A stretch of DNA of 64,000 nt, taken from Streptomyces roseus (GTDB lineage: Bacteria > Actinomycetota > Actinomycetes > Streptomycetales > Streptomycetaceae). Where the stretch lies: NCBI RefSeq assembly GCF_001044425.1, contig NZ_LFML01000161.1:51845-115844 (forward strand), written 5' to 3'. The notes beneath the pieces were generated by a model that saw only the letters and a program-made list of their open reading frames with translations, made no database searches and was not told the DNA's origin. The position numbers were made by a program, and so were the translations under genes. Of this stretch, positions 1-8,775 are shown piece by piece (position 1 is the stretch's first letter; every line of letters begins with the position of its first letter).

Positions 1-1097
1 CCCGCCACGGCCAGCAGCAGCCCGCCCAGCACCAGCCCCATGCCCGGGAGCCCGAAGGCCTCGGCGAGCAGGCTGCCCACCACCGGCCCGCAGGCCGTGC
101 CCAGCGATGAGGCGGCGCCCGCGAACACCGCCCAGCGGCCGCGCGGATCCAGGGCCGCCGCGAGGCCGATCAGGTACGAGAGGACGACGGGGTAGACCGC
201 GTTCCACAGGATCTCCCCGGCGGCGAAACCGGGGAGCCCGTCCGCGGACGCGGTCAGCACCACGCAGCCCGCGATGGCCGCCGTGCCCGCCCCGATCGGG
301 ACGGCCCGCCCCAGCCGCGTGCCGAATGCCGAGGCGCCCGTGACCCCGACCAGGCCCGCGCCCAGCGCCACCGCGAAGACGACGCCCAGCGTGGCCTCGG
401 AGAGCCCCGCCTGCTCGGCGCCGATCCGCCCGCTGACGCCCCACAGGGCCTCCTGGGTCAGCGACCAGAACAGCAGGCAGCCCGCCAGCACCGCCCCGGC
501 GCGCGGGTACGGCGGCCGCCCGGCGCTCCGTACGGCGGCCGGACCGGGACGGCTCGCCCCGCCGAGGCGGCCGGTGGCCGGCCAGGCCAGCGCCGCGACC
601 AGGGCGATGGCCGCGAACGGCAGCCCGTGCCCGCCGCCGAGGTGCGGCAGGGTCAGGTACAGGGCCCCCGCGGTCGCCGAGACCGACAGCAGCCCGACCG
701 AGGAGATCCGGTGCGGATCACGGTGTCCGGCGATCCCGGCCGCCGCCACGGCGGTGGCGCTGCCGGAGCCGAAGCCGCCGACCACCACGCCCGCGACCAC
801 GAGCGGGACCAGCGTGGTCGAGGCCGCCGTGCCGTAGCCCAGGACGGCGAGCAGCAGGCCGAGCCGTGCCAGGGGGCGCGGTCCGCGGCGCGGGATCCGG
901 GAGGCCAGGGTGAATCCGGCCGTGGCGGAGCCCAGCAGCAGGGCCGTGCCGACGAGCCCGGCCTGGGCGGGGCTCAGCGGGAGGTGGGCGTCGAGGCGTC
1001 CGACGACGGTGGGGAGCAGATAGGGGGCGACGTACCCGGCCGTGAAGAGGGCCACCAGGGGCCAGGCGGCGGGCGGCGCGGGGGTGGTGTCGGACAC
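1..1097 (-). CDS. MFS transporter (3' part cut off by window edge)
   Basis: Integral membrane protein of the major facilitator superfamily. About 365 codons are visible and the C-terminus lies outside the window. The translation begins VSDTTPAPPAAWPLVALFTA and shows at least ten hydrophobic segments with Gly/Ala-rich helices, as in MFS permeases. A basic loop (RIPRRGPRP) between early helices resembles the cytoplasmic loop 2-3 signature. I chose the GTG at 1097 because GGGAAG lies just upstream on the minus strand and no longer N-terminus looks membrane-like. It is divergent from the sugar kinase that follows. The substrate cannot be read from sequence; efflux or metabolite uptake are both possible. 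Confidence 0.8.
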   Translation of the reverse strand, partial: MSDTTPAPPAAWPLVALFTAGYVAPYLLPTVVGRLDAHLPLSPAQAGLVGTALLLGSATAGFTLASRIPRRGPRPLARLGLLLAVLGYGTAASTTLVPLVVAGVVVGGFGSGSATAVAAAGIAGHRDPHRISSVGLLSVSATAGALYLTLPHLGGGHGLPFAAIALVAALAWPATGRLGGASRPGPAAVRSAGRPPYPRAGAVLAGCLLFWSLTQEALWGVSGRIGAEQAGLSEATLGVVFAVALGAGLVGVTGASAFGTRLGRAVPIGAGTAAIAGCVVLTASADGLPGFAAGEILWNAVYPVVLSYLIGLAAALDPRGRWAVFAGAASSLGTACGPVVGSLLAEAFGLPGMGLVLGGLLLAVA

Positions 1098-1309
1098 GGC
1101 TCTTCCCGGTGATGCGCAGGTGGGGCGGGATTTCCGCGAGGCCGCGGGCCCCTTGTCTATCAAGTGCTCCGCGACCCGGAGAAGAGCGCCACGAGAGTGA
1201 TGTGCGCCACACTGTGTTTTGGCCCTGCCCGGGGCGGGCAAGGTTGCCAGCTTTCCCCCGCATGCCCGCGTGCGGAAACGAGTCTCAGCACCAGAGCCGG
1301 GAGTACACC

Positions 1310-2437
1310 GTGACCAGTCGGGACAGCCGCACCAGCCGCAGCGCAGACCTGGACGCGCTCGACAGCGCAGCCGCAGACCTCGACCCGCTCGGCCCCCTGC
1401 GGGACCCCCTGGAGCCGGGCTTCGACGTCTACCTGACCGGCACGGTCTTCCTCGACATCATCTTCACCGGCCTCGACTCGGCCCCGGTGCGCGGTACGGA
1501 GTCCTGGGCGCGCGGCATGGGCTCCAGCCCCGGCGGAGTGGCCAACATGGCCACCGCCCTGGCCCGGCTGGGCCTGCGCACCTCGCTGGCGGCCGCGTTC
1601 GGCGACGACCACTACGGCGAGTATTGCTGGGACGCGCTGGAGCAGGGCGAGGGCATCGACCTGTCGAGTTCGCGGACCGTACCCGGCTGGCACAGCCCGG
1701 TCACCGTCTCGATGGCGTACGAGGGCGAGCGCACGATGGTCTCGCACGGCCACGAGGCCCCGCCCCCGGCGGGCCCCGGCCCCTTCCCGCAGTGCCCGCC
1801 GCGCACCCGGGCCGCCGTGGCCTCGCTGGCGCGGGGACGGGCGGAGCCGTGGATCGCGGAGGCGGCGCGCCGCGGGGCGCGGATCTTCGCTGATGTGGGG
1901 TGGGACGAGAGCGGCCGCTGGGACTTGGCGGCCCTGCCGGACCTGGAGCACTGCGAGGCCTTCCTGCCGAACGCGGGGGAGGCGATGCGGTACACCCGGA
2001 CCGACTGTCCGAGAGCCGCGGCCCGGGCACTGGCGGAGAAGGTGCCGGTCGCGGTGGTGACGATGGGCGCGGAGGGCTCGTACGCGGTGGACGGGCGGAC
2101 CGGGGAGACGGCGGAGGTCCCCGGCATCGCGGTCGAGGCACTGGACCCGACGGGGGCGGGGGACGTCTACGTGGCGGGGTTCGTCACCGGCAGCCTGGCG
2201 GGGTGGCCGCTGGCGGACCGGCTGGCCTTCGCGGGGCTGACGGCGGCCCTGTCGGTCCAGGAGTTCGGCGGCTCCCTGTCGGCGCCGGGGTGGCCGGAGG
2301 TGGCCCACTGGTGGCGCACCGCCCCCGAGGACCTGCGGCCGCGCTACGGGTTCCTGGACGCGCTGGTCCCGCCGGGCGGCGAGCCGGCCCTGCGGCGCCG
2401 CGCGGTCCCGACCATCGGCTTCCGGCACCCCGTCTGA
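1310..2437 (+). CDS. PfkB-family carbohydrate kinase
   Basis: Ribokinase-fold sugar or nucleoside kinase, cytoplasmic, 375 aa. The N-terminal PfkB signature is GGVANMATALARLGL (about residues 75-90). The C-terminal signature DPTGAGD at residues 279-285 contains the catalytic Asp and the anion hole. The GTG at 1310 is preferred over the ATG at 1109 because CGGGAG sits 6 bases upstream and similarity to kinases begins only at GFDVYLTGTVFLD. The first 35 residues are Asp/Ser-rich and not part of the fold. The phosphate acceptor cannot be assigned. It stands alone between the divergent MFS gene and phoH. Confidence 0.85.
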   Translation: MTSRDSRTSRSADLDALDSAAADLDPLGPLRDPLEPGFDVYLTGTVFLDIIFTGLDSAPVRGTESWARGMGSSPGGVANMATALARLGLRTSLAAAFGDDHYGEYCWDALEQGEGIDLSSSRTVPGWHSPVTVSMAYEGERTMVSHGHEAPPPAGPGPFPQCPPRTRAAVASLARGRAEPWIAEAARRGARIFADVGWDESGRWDLAALPDLEHCEAFLPNAGEAMRYTRTDCPRAAARALAEKVPVAVVTMGAEGSYAVDGRTGETAEVPGIAVEALDPTGAGDVYVAGFVTGSLAGWPLADRLAFAGLTAALSVQEFGGSLSAPGWPEVAHWWRTAPEDLRPRYGFLDALVPPGGEPALRRRAVPTIGFRHPV

Positions 2438-2623
2438 GTCCGGCGCGCGAACGGGCGGAGGCGGGTGCGGGGCGGGTGAGGGGCGGGGGGTGAGGGGCGG
2501 GTGCGGGGCGCGGTGGAAAACCCCTCGGGGACGGCGCGGCGGAGTCGTACCCTTGGTACTCCGGAGGTCGTCGATCGGCGCGGCCCCTCAGCGGGAGGTA
2601 TGTGCAGGCCACAGTGCCGGCCC
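2438..2623. other. phoH upstream region with G-rich tract
   Basis: Positions 2462-2508 contain eight or more runs of three to six guanines on the plus strand in imperfect direct repeats (GGGGCGGGTGAGGGGCGGG-like), able in principle to form a G-quadruplex. Further down, GTACC-CTT-GGTAC (547-559 of the 2 kb block, i.e. 2547-2559) is a perfect short inverted repeat. TACCCT at 2548-2553 within it could be a -10 element for phoH. Confidence 0.4.
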
Positions 2624-3670
<1,047 letters not shown>

Positions 3671-3683
3671 AACCCAGCGCACC

Positions 3684-4181
3684 ATGTCGATCGACGTCAA
3701 CAACGAGTCCGGAACCGAGGTCGACGAGCGGGCGATCCTCGACATCGCCCGCTACGCGCTCACCCGGATGCGGATCCACCCGCTGTCCGAGCTCTCCGTC
3801 ATCGTCATCGACGAGGACGCCATGGAGCAGCTCCACATCCAGTGGATGGACCTGCCCGGACCCACCGACGTCATGTCCTTCCCGATGGACGAGCTCCGTC
3901 CGCCGGCGAAGGACGAGGAGGAGCCCCCGCAGGGCCTCCTCGGCGACATCGTGCTCTGCCCCGAGGTCGCCAAGAAGCAGGGCGAGGAGGCCCCGACGCA
4001 GCACTCCATGGACGAGGAGCTCCAGCTCCTGACCGTCCACGGGGTGCTGCACCTGCTCGGGTACGACCACGAGGAGCCGGACGAGAAGGCCGAGATGTTC
4101 GGCCTCCAGGCGGCGATCGTCGACGGCTGGCGCGCCGAGCGCGGCATGACCGGCCCGTCCCCGGCCCCGACCGTCTCGTGA
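3684..4181 (+). CDS. ybeY: Endoribonuclease YbeY
   Basis: Single-strand-specific zinc endoribonuclease needed for 16S rRNA 3'-end maturation and ribosome quality control, 165 aa. The metal-binding motif HGVLHLLGYDH carries the three zinc-ligand histidines at about H119, H123 and H129. Length is normal for the family. The start MSIDVNNESG lies 13 bases after phoH. Its stop overlaps the GTG start of the next gene (GTGA), pointing to translational coupling within the phoH-ybeY-CNNM-mmcQ operon. Confidence 0.95.
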   Translation: MSIDVNNESGTEVDERAILDIARYALTRMRIHPLSELSVIVIDEDAMEQLHIQWMDLPGPTDVMSFPMDELRPPAKDEEEPPQGLLGDIVLCPEVAKKQGEEAPTQHSMDEELQLLTVHGVLHLLGYDHEEPDEKAEMFGLQAAIVDGWRAERGMTGPSPAPTVS

Positions 4182-5485
4182 CCGCCCCGCAGCTGATCAC
4201 CGGCGCGGTGCTGCTGGTGGTGGTGGCCTGGTTCGCGGCGTGCGCCGAGTCCGGCATCGCCCGGATCTCCGGCTTCCGTGCCGAGCAGGCCGTACGGGAG
4301 GGCCGGCGCGGCAGCGCGAAGCTGGCGCAGGTCGCCGCCGACCCCACCCGCTACCTCAACGTGGCGCTGCTCGTGCGGGTCACCTGCGAGATGGCGGCCG
4401 GCGTGCTCGTCACGTACGTCTGCCTCGACGAGTTCGGCGACAACTGGAAGGCGCTGCTCGTCGCGATCGCCGTGATGGTGCTGGTGTCCTTCGTGGCCGT
4501 CGGGGTCTCCCCCCGCACCATCGGCCGCCAGCACCCGCTCAACACGGCGACGGCCGCCTCGTACGTCCTGGTCCCGCTCGCCCGCGTCATGGGACCCATC
4601 CCGCAGCTGCTGATCCTCATCGGCAACGCGCTCACGCCCGGAAAGGGCTTCCGCAAGGGGCCGTTCGCCTCCGAGGCGGAGCTGCGCGCGATGGTCGACC
4701 TGGCGGAGAAGGAGTCTTTGATCGAGGACGAGGAGCGCCGGATGGTGCACCAGGTCTTCGAGCTGGGCGACACGCTGGTGCGCGAGGTGATGGTGCCGCG
4801 CACCGACCTGGTCTGCATCGAGCGGTACAAGACGATCCGTCAGGCGACCACGCTGGCGCTGCGGTCGGGCTTCTCGCGCATCCCGGTCACCGGGGAGAAC
4901 GAGGACGACATCGTCGGCATCGTGTACCTGAAGGACCTGGTCCGCAAGACCCACATCAGCCGGGAGGCCGAGGCCGACCTGGTCACGACCGCGATGCGGC
5001 CGGCGGTGTTCGTACCGGACACAAAGAACGCGGGGGATCTGCTGCGCGAGATGCAGCAGGTGCGCAACCACGTGGCGGTGGTCATCGACGAGTACGGCGG
5101 CACGGCGGGCATCGTCACCATCGAGGACATCCTGGAGGAGATCGTCGGCGAGATCACCGACGAGTACGACCGCGAGCTCGCGCCCGTCGAGGAGCTGGGC
5201 GAGGACCGCTACCGGGTGACCGCGCGCCTCGACATCACCGACCTCGGCGAGCTGTTCAAGGTCGAGGACTACGACGACGAGGACGTGGAGACGGTCGGCG
5301 GCCTGCTCGCCAAGGCGCTGGGCCGGGTGCCGATCGCGGGCGCCTCGGCGGTCGTGGAACTGCCGGACGGGCGGCCGCTGCGGTTGACGGCCGAGTCCCC
5401 CGCGGGCCGCCGGAACAAGATCGTGACGGTGCTGGTGGAGCCGCTGGCCCCGGCGCCCGGCGAGGACGGGGAGGGCGCGGCGTGA
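4178..5485 (+). CDS. CNNM/CorC-type hemolysin-family protein with CBS domains
   Basis: Membrane protein of the HlyC/CorC family, 435 aa, implicated in divalent cation (Mg/Co) transport or homeostasis. About four hydrophobic segments occupy residues 1-150 (first: LLVVVAWFAAC). They are followed by two CBS repeats (about residues 195-320; DTLVREVMVPRTDLVCIE opens the first) and a C-terminal CorC_HlyC domain (about 335-415, RVTARLDITDLGELF). The GTG start overlaps the ybeY stop by four bases. From memory, synteny with ybeY and era is conserved in actinobacteria. The last residues are acidic and variable. Confidence 0.9.
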   Translation: MTAPQLITGAVLLVVVAWFAACAESGIARISGFRAEQAVREGRRGSAKLAQVAADPTRYLNVALLVRVTCEMAAGVLVTYVCLDEFGDNWKALLVAIAVMVLVSFVAVGVSPRTIGRQHPLNTATAASYVLVPLARVMGPIPQLLILIGNALTPGKGFRKGPFASEAELRAMVDLAEKESLIEDEERRMVHQVFELGDTLVREVMVPRTDLVCIERYKTIRQATTLALRSGFSRIPVTGENEDDIVGIVYLKDLVRKTHISREAEADLVTTAMRPAVFVPDTKNAGDLLREMQQVRNHVAVVIDEYGGTAGIVTIEDILEEIVGEITDEYDRELAPVEELGEDRYRVTARLDITDLGELFKVEDYDDEDVETVGGLLAKALGRVPIAGASAVVELPDGRPLRLTAESPAGRRNKIVTVLVEPLAPAPGEDGEGAA

Positions 5486-5835
5486 CGCCGGCGGAGCTGC
5501 GCGCGTTCTGCCTGGGGTTCAACGCGGCGGTGGAGGAGTTCCCCTTCACTCCCGAGACCTCGGTCTTCAAGGTGCTGGGCAAGGTGTTCGCGCTGAGCGC
5601 GCTGGACGCGGATCCGCTCAAGGTCAACCTCAAGTGCGAACCGGAGCTGGCGGTGCGGCTGCGGGAGGAGCACGAGGCGATCGTGCCGGGCTGGCACATG
5701 AACAAGCGGCACTGGAACACGGTGACGGTCGGCGCGCTGCCGGACGCGCTGGTGCGGGAGCTGGTCGAGGATTCGTACGACCTGGTGGTCGCGGGTCTGC
5801 CGAGGGCGGAGCGGCTCCGGCTCGACCGCCCCTGA
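5482..5835 (+). CDS. MmcQ/YjbR family protein
   Basis: Small cytoplasmic protein of 117 aa with the YjbR fold (double-wing DNA-binding-like). The diagnostic stretch is MNKRHWNTVTVG near residues 73-84, and the N-terminus contains the typical PFTPETSVFKVLGKVFAL. The biochemical role of the family is unknown; DNA binding has been proposed. The GTG start overlaps the previous stop by four bases, so it is the last gene of the phoH operon. A strong hairpin terminator follows at 5858. Confidence 0.85.
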   Translation: MTPAELRAFCLGFNAAVEEFPFTPETSVFKVLGKVFALSALDADPLKVNLKCEPELAVRLREEHEAIVPGWHMNKRHWNTVTVGALPDALVRELVEDSYDLVVAGLPRAERLRLDRP

Positions 5836-5857
5836 GGGGTGGAAGCGCAGACGGGGC

Positions 5858-5900
5858 GAGCGCCTCGGCGGGGCCGTCGTGCGGCCGCGCCGAGGCGCTC
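5858..5900 (+). terminator. Intrinsic terminator of the phoH operon
   Basis: Perfect 13-bp inverted repeat, GAGCGCCTCGGCG at 5858-5870 and CGCCGAGGCGCTC at 5888-5900, with a 17-nt loop. It separates the phoH operon from the next gene, whose -10 begins two bases after the hairpin. No U-tract is present, as is common in Streptomyces. Confidence 0.75.
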
Positions 5901-5902
5901 CC

Positions 5903-5915
5903 TATGCTTTCGCCC
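5903..5915 (+). promoter_or_regulatory. -10 element of a probable leaderless promoter
   Basis: TATGCT at 5903-5908 is followed by 7 bases and then the ATG at 5916, placing the expected transcription start on or next to the A of the start codon. There is no Shine-Dalgarno sequence. No convincing -35 was seen. Confidence 0.5.
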
Positions 5916-6272
5916 ATGACCGACAGCACCGGGATCACCCCCGAGGACAGCAAGATCATCACGCTGGCGCGCAGCGCCCGGGCCCGCAACGGGGTGCCCG
6001 AGGGCGCGGCGGTGCGGGACGAGACCGGGCGCACGTACGTCGCCGGGACGGTGGAGCTGGCCTCCCTGAAGCTGAGCGCGCTGCAGACGGCGGTCGCGAT
6101 GGCGGTGGCGAGCGGTGCCGAGTCCCTGGAGGCCGCGGCCGTGGTCAGCGCGGCGGAGACGGTCGCCGACGCCGATCGCGCGGCGGTCGGCGACCTCGGC
6201 GGGCCGGCCACCCCGGTCCTGCTGGCGGGCCCGGACGGCACCCTCAAGTCCACGACGCCGGCGGGCGCCTGA
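5916..6272 (+). CDS. Cytidine-deaminase-like protein lacking catalytic residues
   Basis: 118 aa. It aligns by eye with cytidine deaminases in the usual phoH-ybeY-cda-era neighbourhood: ETGRTYVAGTVEL corresponds to the substrate-binding GxNxE strand, and LSALQTAVAMAVASG to the helix that normally carries C-A-E. Here the zinc Cys is Ser and the catalytic Glu is Leu. The second zinc motif (PCGxCRQ) has no cysteines at all; the region reads DADRAAVGDLGG. The protein has no cysteine or histidine, so zinc hydrolase activity is very unlikely. The ATG at 5916 (MTDST) is preferred because of the -10 placement; ATG 5904 is in frame but lies inside the -10. Its function is unknown, perhaps a structural or regulatory relic. 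Confidence 0.75.
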   Translation: MTDSTGITPEDSKIITLARSARARNGVPEGAAVRDETGRTYVAGTVELASLKLSALQTAVAMAVASGAESLEAAAVVSAAETVADADRAAVGDLGGPATPVLLAGPDGTLKSTTPAGA

Positions 6273-6273
6273 C

Positions 6274-6321
6274 CTCACGGCGGCCCGCGGCGGCCCGCGG
6301 CCGCCCCGGTCACGCCGTGAG
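6274..6321. terminator. Bidirectional terminator between convergent genes
   Basis: CTCACGGC at 6274-6281 pairs with GCCGTGAG at 6314-6321, with further GGCGGCC/GGCCGCC pairing inside. It lies between the deaminase-like gene and the convergent MFS gene and overlaps the MFS stop codon (6310-6312). Confidence 0.6.
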
Positions 6322-7614
6322 GGCGGCGGGGCGGCGCCGGATCACCATCGCCATCAGGGCCGCCATCGCGCACATCGCGCCCGACGCGTACCAGACCAGG
6401 TCGTAGCTGCCGAAGGCGTCGCGGGCCAGACCGCCCAGGAAGGCCACCAGCGCCGCGCCCACCTGGTGCGAGGCCAGGACCCAGCCGAAGACGATCGCGC
6501 TGTCCTCCCCGTAGTGCTCGCGGCACAGCGCGATGGTCGGCGGGACGGTCGCGACCCAGTCCAGCCCGTAGAAGATGATGAAGAAGACCATCGGCGGGTG
6601 TACGGACGGCGCCAGCAGCATCGGCAGGAGCATCAGCGAGACGCCGCGCAGCGCGTAGTACACCGCCAGCAGGCGGCGCGCCTCGAAGCGGTCCGTGAAC
6701 CAGCCCGAGGCGATGGTGCCGATCACGTCGAACACGCCGATCACCGCGAGCAGCCCGGCGGCTGCCGTCACCGGCATGCCGTGGTCGTGCGCCGCCGGTA
6801 CGAAGTGGGTCTTGACCAGCCCGTTGGTCGAGGCGCCGCAGATCGCGAAGGTGCCCGCCAGCAGCCAGAACGGGCCGCTACGGGCCGCCTTGAAGAGCAC
6901 CGTCACCGCCCGCCGCGCCGCCCCGGGGGCCGGTGCGGGCTTCTCGGCGTAGCTGCCCCCGTACGGCGCGAGCCCCACGTCGGCCGGGTGGTCGCGCAGC
7001 AGCAGCCAGACGAACGGGACGACCGCCAGCGCCGCCAGCGAGACCGTGACGGCCGCCGGACGCCAGCCGTGGTGCACCACCAGCCAGGACAGCAGCGGCA
7101 GGAAGATCAGCTGGCCGGAGGCGCCGGCCGCGGTCAGGATGCCGGTGACCAGCCCGCGCCGGGCGGTGAACCAGCGGTTGGTCACCGTCGCCGCGAAGGC
7201 CAGTGCCATGGAGCCGCTGCCGAGGCCCACCAGCACGCCCCAGAACAGCACCAGTTGCCAGGAGGCCGTCATCCACACGGTTGCCGCCGTGCCGCCGGAT
7301 ATGACCAGCAGGGCCAGCGCCACCACCTTGCGGATGCCGAAGCGGTCCATGAGCGCCGCGGCGAAGGGCGCCGTGAGCCCGTAGAGCGCGAGGTTCACGG
7401 AGACGGCGAAGCCGATCGTGCCGCGCGACCAGTCGAACTCCTCGTGCAGCGGCTCGATGAGCAGTCCGGGCAGGGAGGCGAAGGCGGCGGCGCCGATGAT
7501 CGTCACGAAGGCGACGGCCGCCACGGACCAGGCGCGGTGCAGGCGGCCCGGGGGGTTCGGGGCGGAGGCCGGGGGAGCGGGGGCGGGGGCTGCGTCGGAG
7601 GCTGTCTGTGTCAC
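6310..7614 (-). CDS. MFS transporter, monocarboxylate/OFA-like
   Basis: 12-helix major facilitator, 434 aa. A Pro/Ala-rich cytoplasmic N-terminus (about 28 residues) precedes helix 1 (AWSVAAVAFVTIIGAAAF). The motif DRFGIRKVVALALL (loop 2-3) and the second-half FTDRFEARRLLAVYYALRG fit MFS loops. The FDWSRGTIGFAVSVNLALYG segment resembles oxalate/formate and monocarboxylate carriers. The GTG start at 7614 is the first in-frame start. It is divergent from a GlxA-type regulator with 71 bases between them, so that regulator may control it. The substrate is not known. Confidence 0.85.
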   Translation of the reverse strand: MTQTASDAAPAPAPPASAPNPPGRLHRAWSVAAVAFVTIIGAAAFASLPGLLIEPLHEEFDWSRGTIGFAVSVNLALYGLTAPFAAALMDRFGIRKVVALALLVISGGTAATVWMTASWQLVLFWGVLVGLGSGSMALAFAATVTNRWFTARRGLVTGILTAAGASGQLIFLPLLSWLVVHHGWRPAAVTVSLAALAVVPFVWLLLRDHPADVGLAPYGGSYAEKPAPAPGAARRAVTVLFKAARSGPFWLLAGTFAICGASTNGLVKTHFVPAAHDHGMPVTAAAGLLAVIGVFDVIGTIASGWFTDRFEARRLLAVYYALRGVSLMLLPMLLAPSVHPPMVFFIIFYGLDWVATVPPTIALCREHYGEDSAIVFGWVLASHQVGAALVAFLGGLARDAFGSYDLVWYASGAMCAMAALMAMVIRRRPAALTA

Positions 7615-7673
7615 GCCGCCAGCTTCCGGCCGTCGGGCCCCCGTACGACAGTGGCCTGACCGACACCCTTCGA

Positions 7674-7685
7674 TACGATCGGGCC
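7674..7685 (+). promoter_or_regulatory. Leaderless promoter -10 of the GlxA-type regulator
   Basis: TACGAT at 7674-7679, 6 bases before ATG 7686, with no Shine-Dalgarno. It shares the short divergent region with the MFS gene. Confidence 0.5.
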
Positions 7686-8678
7686 ATGGCCCCTCATCGT
7701 GTCGTCGTCCTCGCGCTCACCGGGCTGCTGCCCTTCGAGCTCGGCATCCCGCACCGGATCTTCGGCCGCGCCAAGGATCCGGCCGGTGCGCCGCTGTACG
7801 AGATCCTCACCTGCGCCCTGGCCGCCGGGCCGGTCCGCACGGACGCCGATTTCGCGGTCCACGTCGAGCACGGCCCCGAGCTGCTGGCCACCGCCGACAC
7901 CGTGGTCGTGCCCGCCTCGTACGAGCTGGGGCCGGTGTACGAGGAGGGCCGGCTGACCGGCGTACTCGCCGCCGCGCTCGCCCGTATCCGGCCCGGGACG
8001 CGGCTGGTCTCCATCTGCACGGGCGGGTACGTCCTGGCCGCCGCCGGGTTCCTGGACGGCCGCCCCGCCACCACCCACTGGGCGCACGCCGAGCACTTCC
8101 AGGGGCTCTTCCCGGACGTCCGGGTGGACGCGGACGTGCTGTACACCGACGACGGGGACGTGCTGACCTCGGCGGGGGTCGCCGCCGGCATCGACCTGTG
8201 CCTGCACATCGTGCGCCGCGACCACGGCGCGGCGGTCGCCAACGACGTGGCCCGGCGGACCGTCGTACCGCCGCACCGGGACGGCGGGCAGGCCCAGTTC
8301 GTCGACCGCCCGGTACCGCAGCCGCAGTTGGCCAGCACGGCGGCGGCCCGCGCGTGGGTGCTGGAGCGGCTGCACGAGCCGGTGCGGCTGGTGGACCTGG
8401 CCCGGCAGGAGGCCATGTCGGTACGGACGTTCACGCGCCGCTTCCGGGAGGAGGCGGGGGTCAGTCCGGGGGAGTGGATCGTCGGGCAGCGGGTGGAGCG
8501 GGCCCGGCGGCTGCTGGAGAGGACGGAGCTGCCGATGGAACAGGTGGCGCGGGAGACGGGTTTCGGGACGGCGCAGTCCCTGCGCAAGCACGTGCAGGCG
8601 GCGTTGGGGGTGAGTCCGACGGCGTACCGGCGCACGTTCCGCTCGGCCGGCGGGCAGGGGGAATCCGCCCCCTCCTGA
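7686..8678 (+). CDS. GlxA-family transcriptional regulator (DJ-1/PfpI + AraC HTH)
   Basis: 330 aa in two domains. Residues 1-170 are a DJ-1/PfpI glutamine-amidotransferase-like domain with the nucleophile-elbow-like SICTGGYVLAAAGFLDG. Residues about 215-325 form an AraC-type double helix-turn-helix (MSVRTFTRRFREEAGVSPGEW and MEQVARETGFGTAQSLRKH). Proteins of this family act as DNA-binding regulators, often of neighbouring transport or catabolic genes. It is divergent from the MFS transporter. The effector is unknown. Confidence 0.9.
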   Translation: MAPHRVVVLALTGLLPFELGIPHRIFGRAKDPAGAPLYEILTCALAAGPVRTDADFAVHVEHGPELLATADTVVVPASYELGPVYEEGRLTGVLAAALARIRPGTRLVSICTGGYVLAAAGFLDGRPATTHWAHAEHFQGLFPDVRVDADVLYTDDGDVLTSAGVAAGIDLCLHIVRRDHGAAVANDVARRTVVPPHRDGGQAQFVDRPVPQPQLASTAAARAWVLERLHEPVRLVDLARQEAMSVRTFTRRFREEAGVSPGEWIVGQRVERARRLLERTELPMEQVARETGFGTAQSLRKHVQAALGVSPTAYRRTFRSAGGQGESAPS

Positions 8679-8689
8679 TGGGTCATCAG
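8675..8689. promoter_or_regulatory. Short inverted repeat and possible promoter upstream of the secreted protein
   Basis: CTGATG-ggt-CATCAG at 8675-8689 overlaps the stop codon of the upstream regulator. TTGACT at 8709-8714 with GTGAAT 17 bases later is a possible promoter for the gene at 8776. Both are short and tentative. Confidence 0.25.
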
Positions 8690-8775
8690 TTATTGCCGTT
8701 CCCGTGCCTTGACTTCTCCCGCCGCCCGCTCGTGAATGGCCCCCTGTCGGCGCGAGGGAACCCAGGGGGCGGGCC

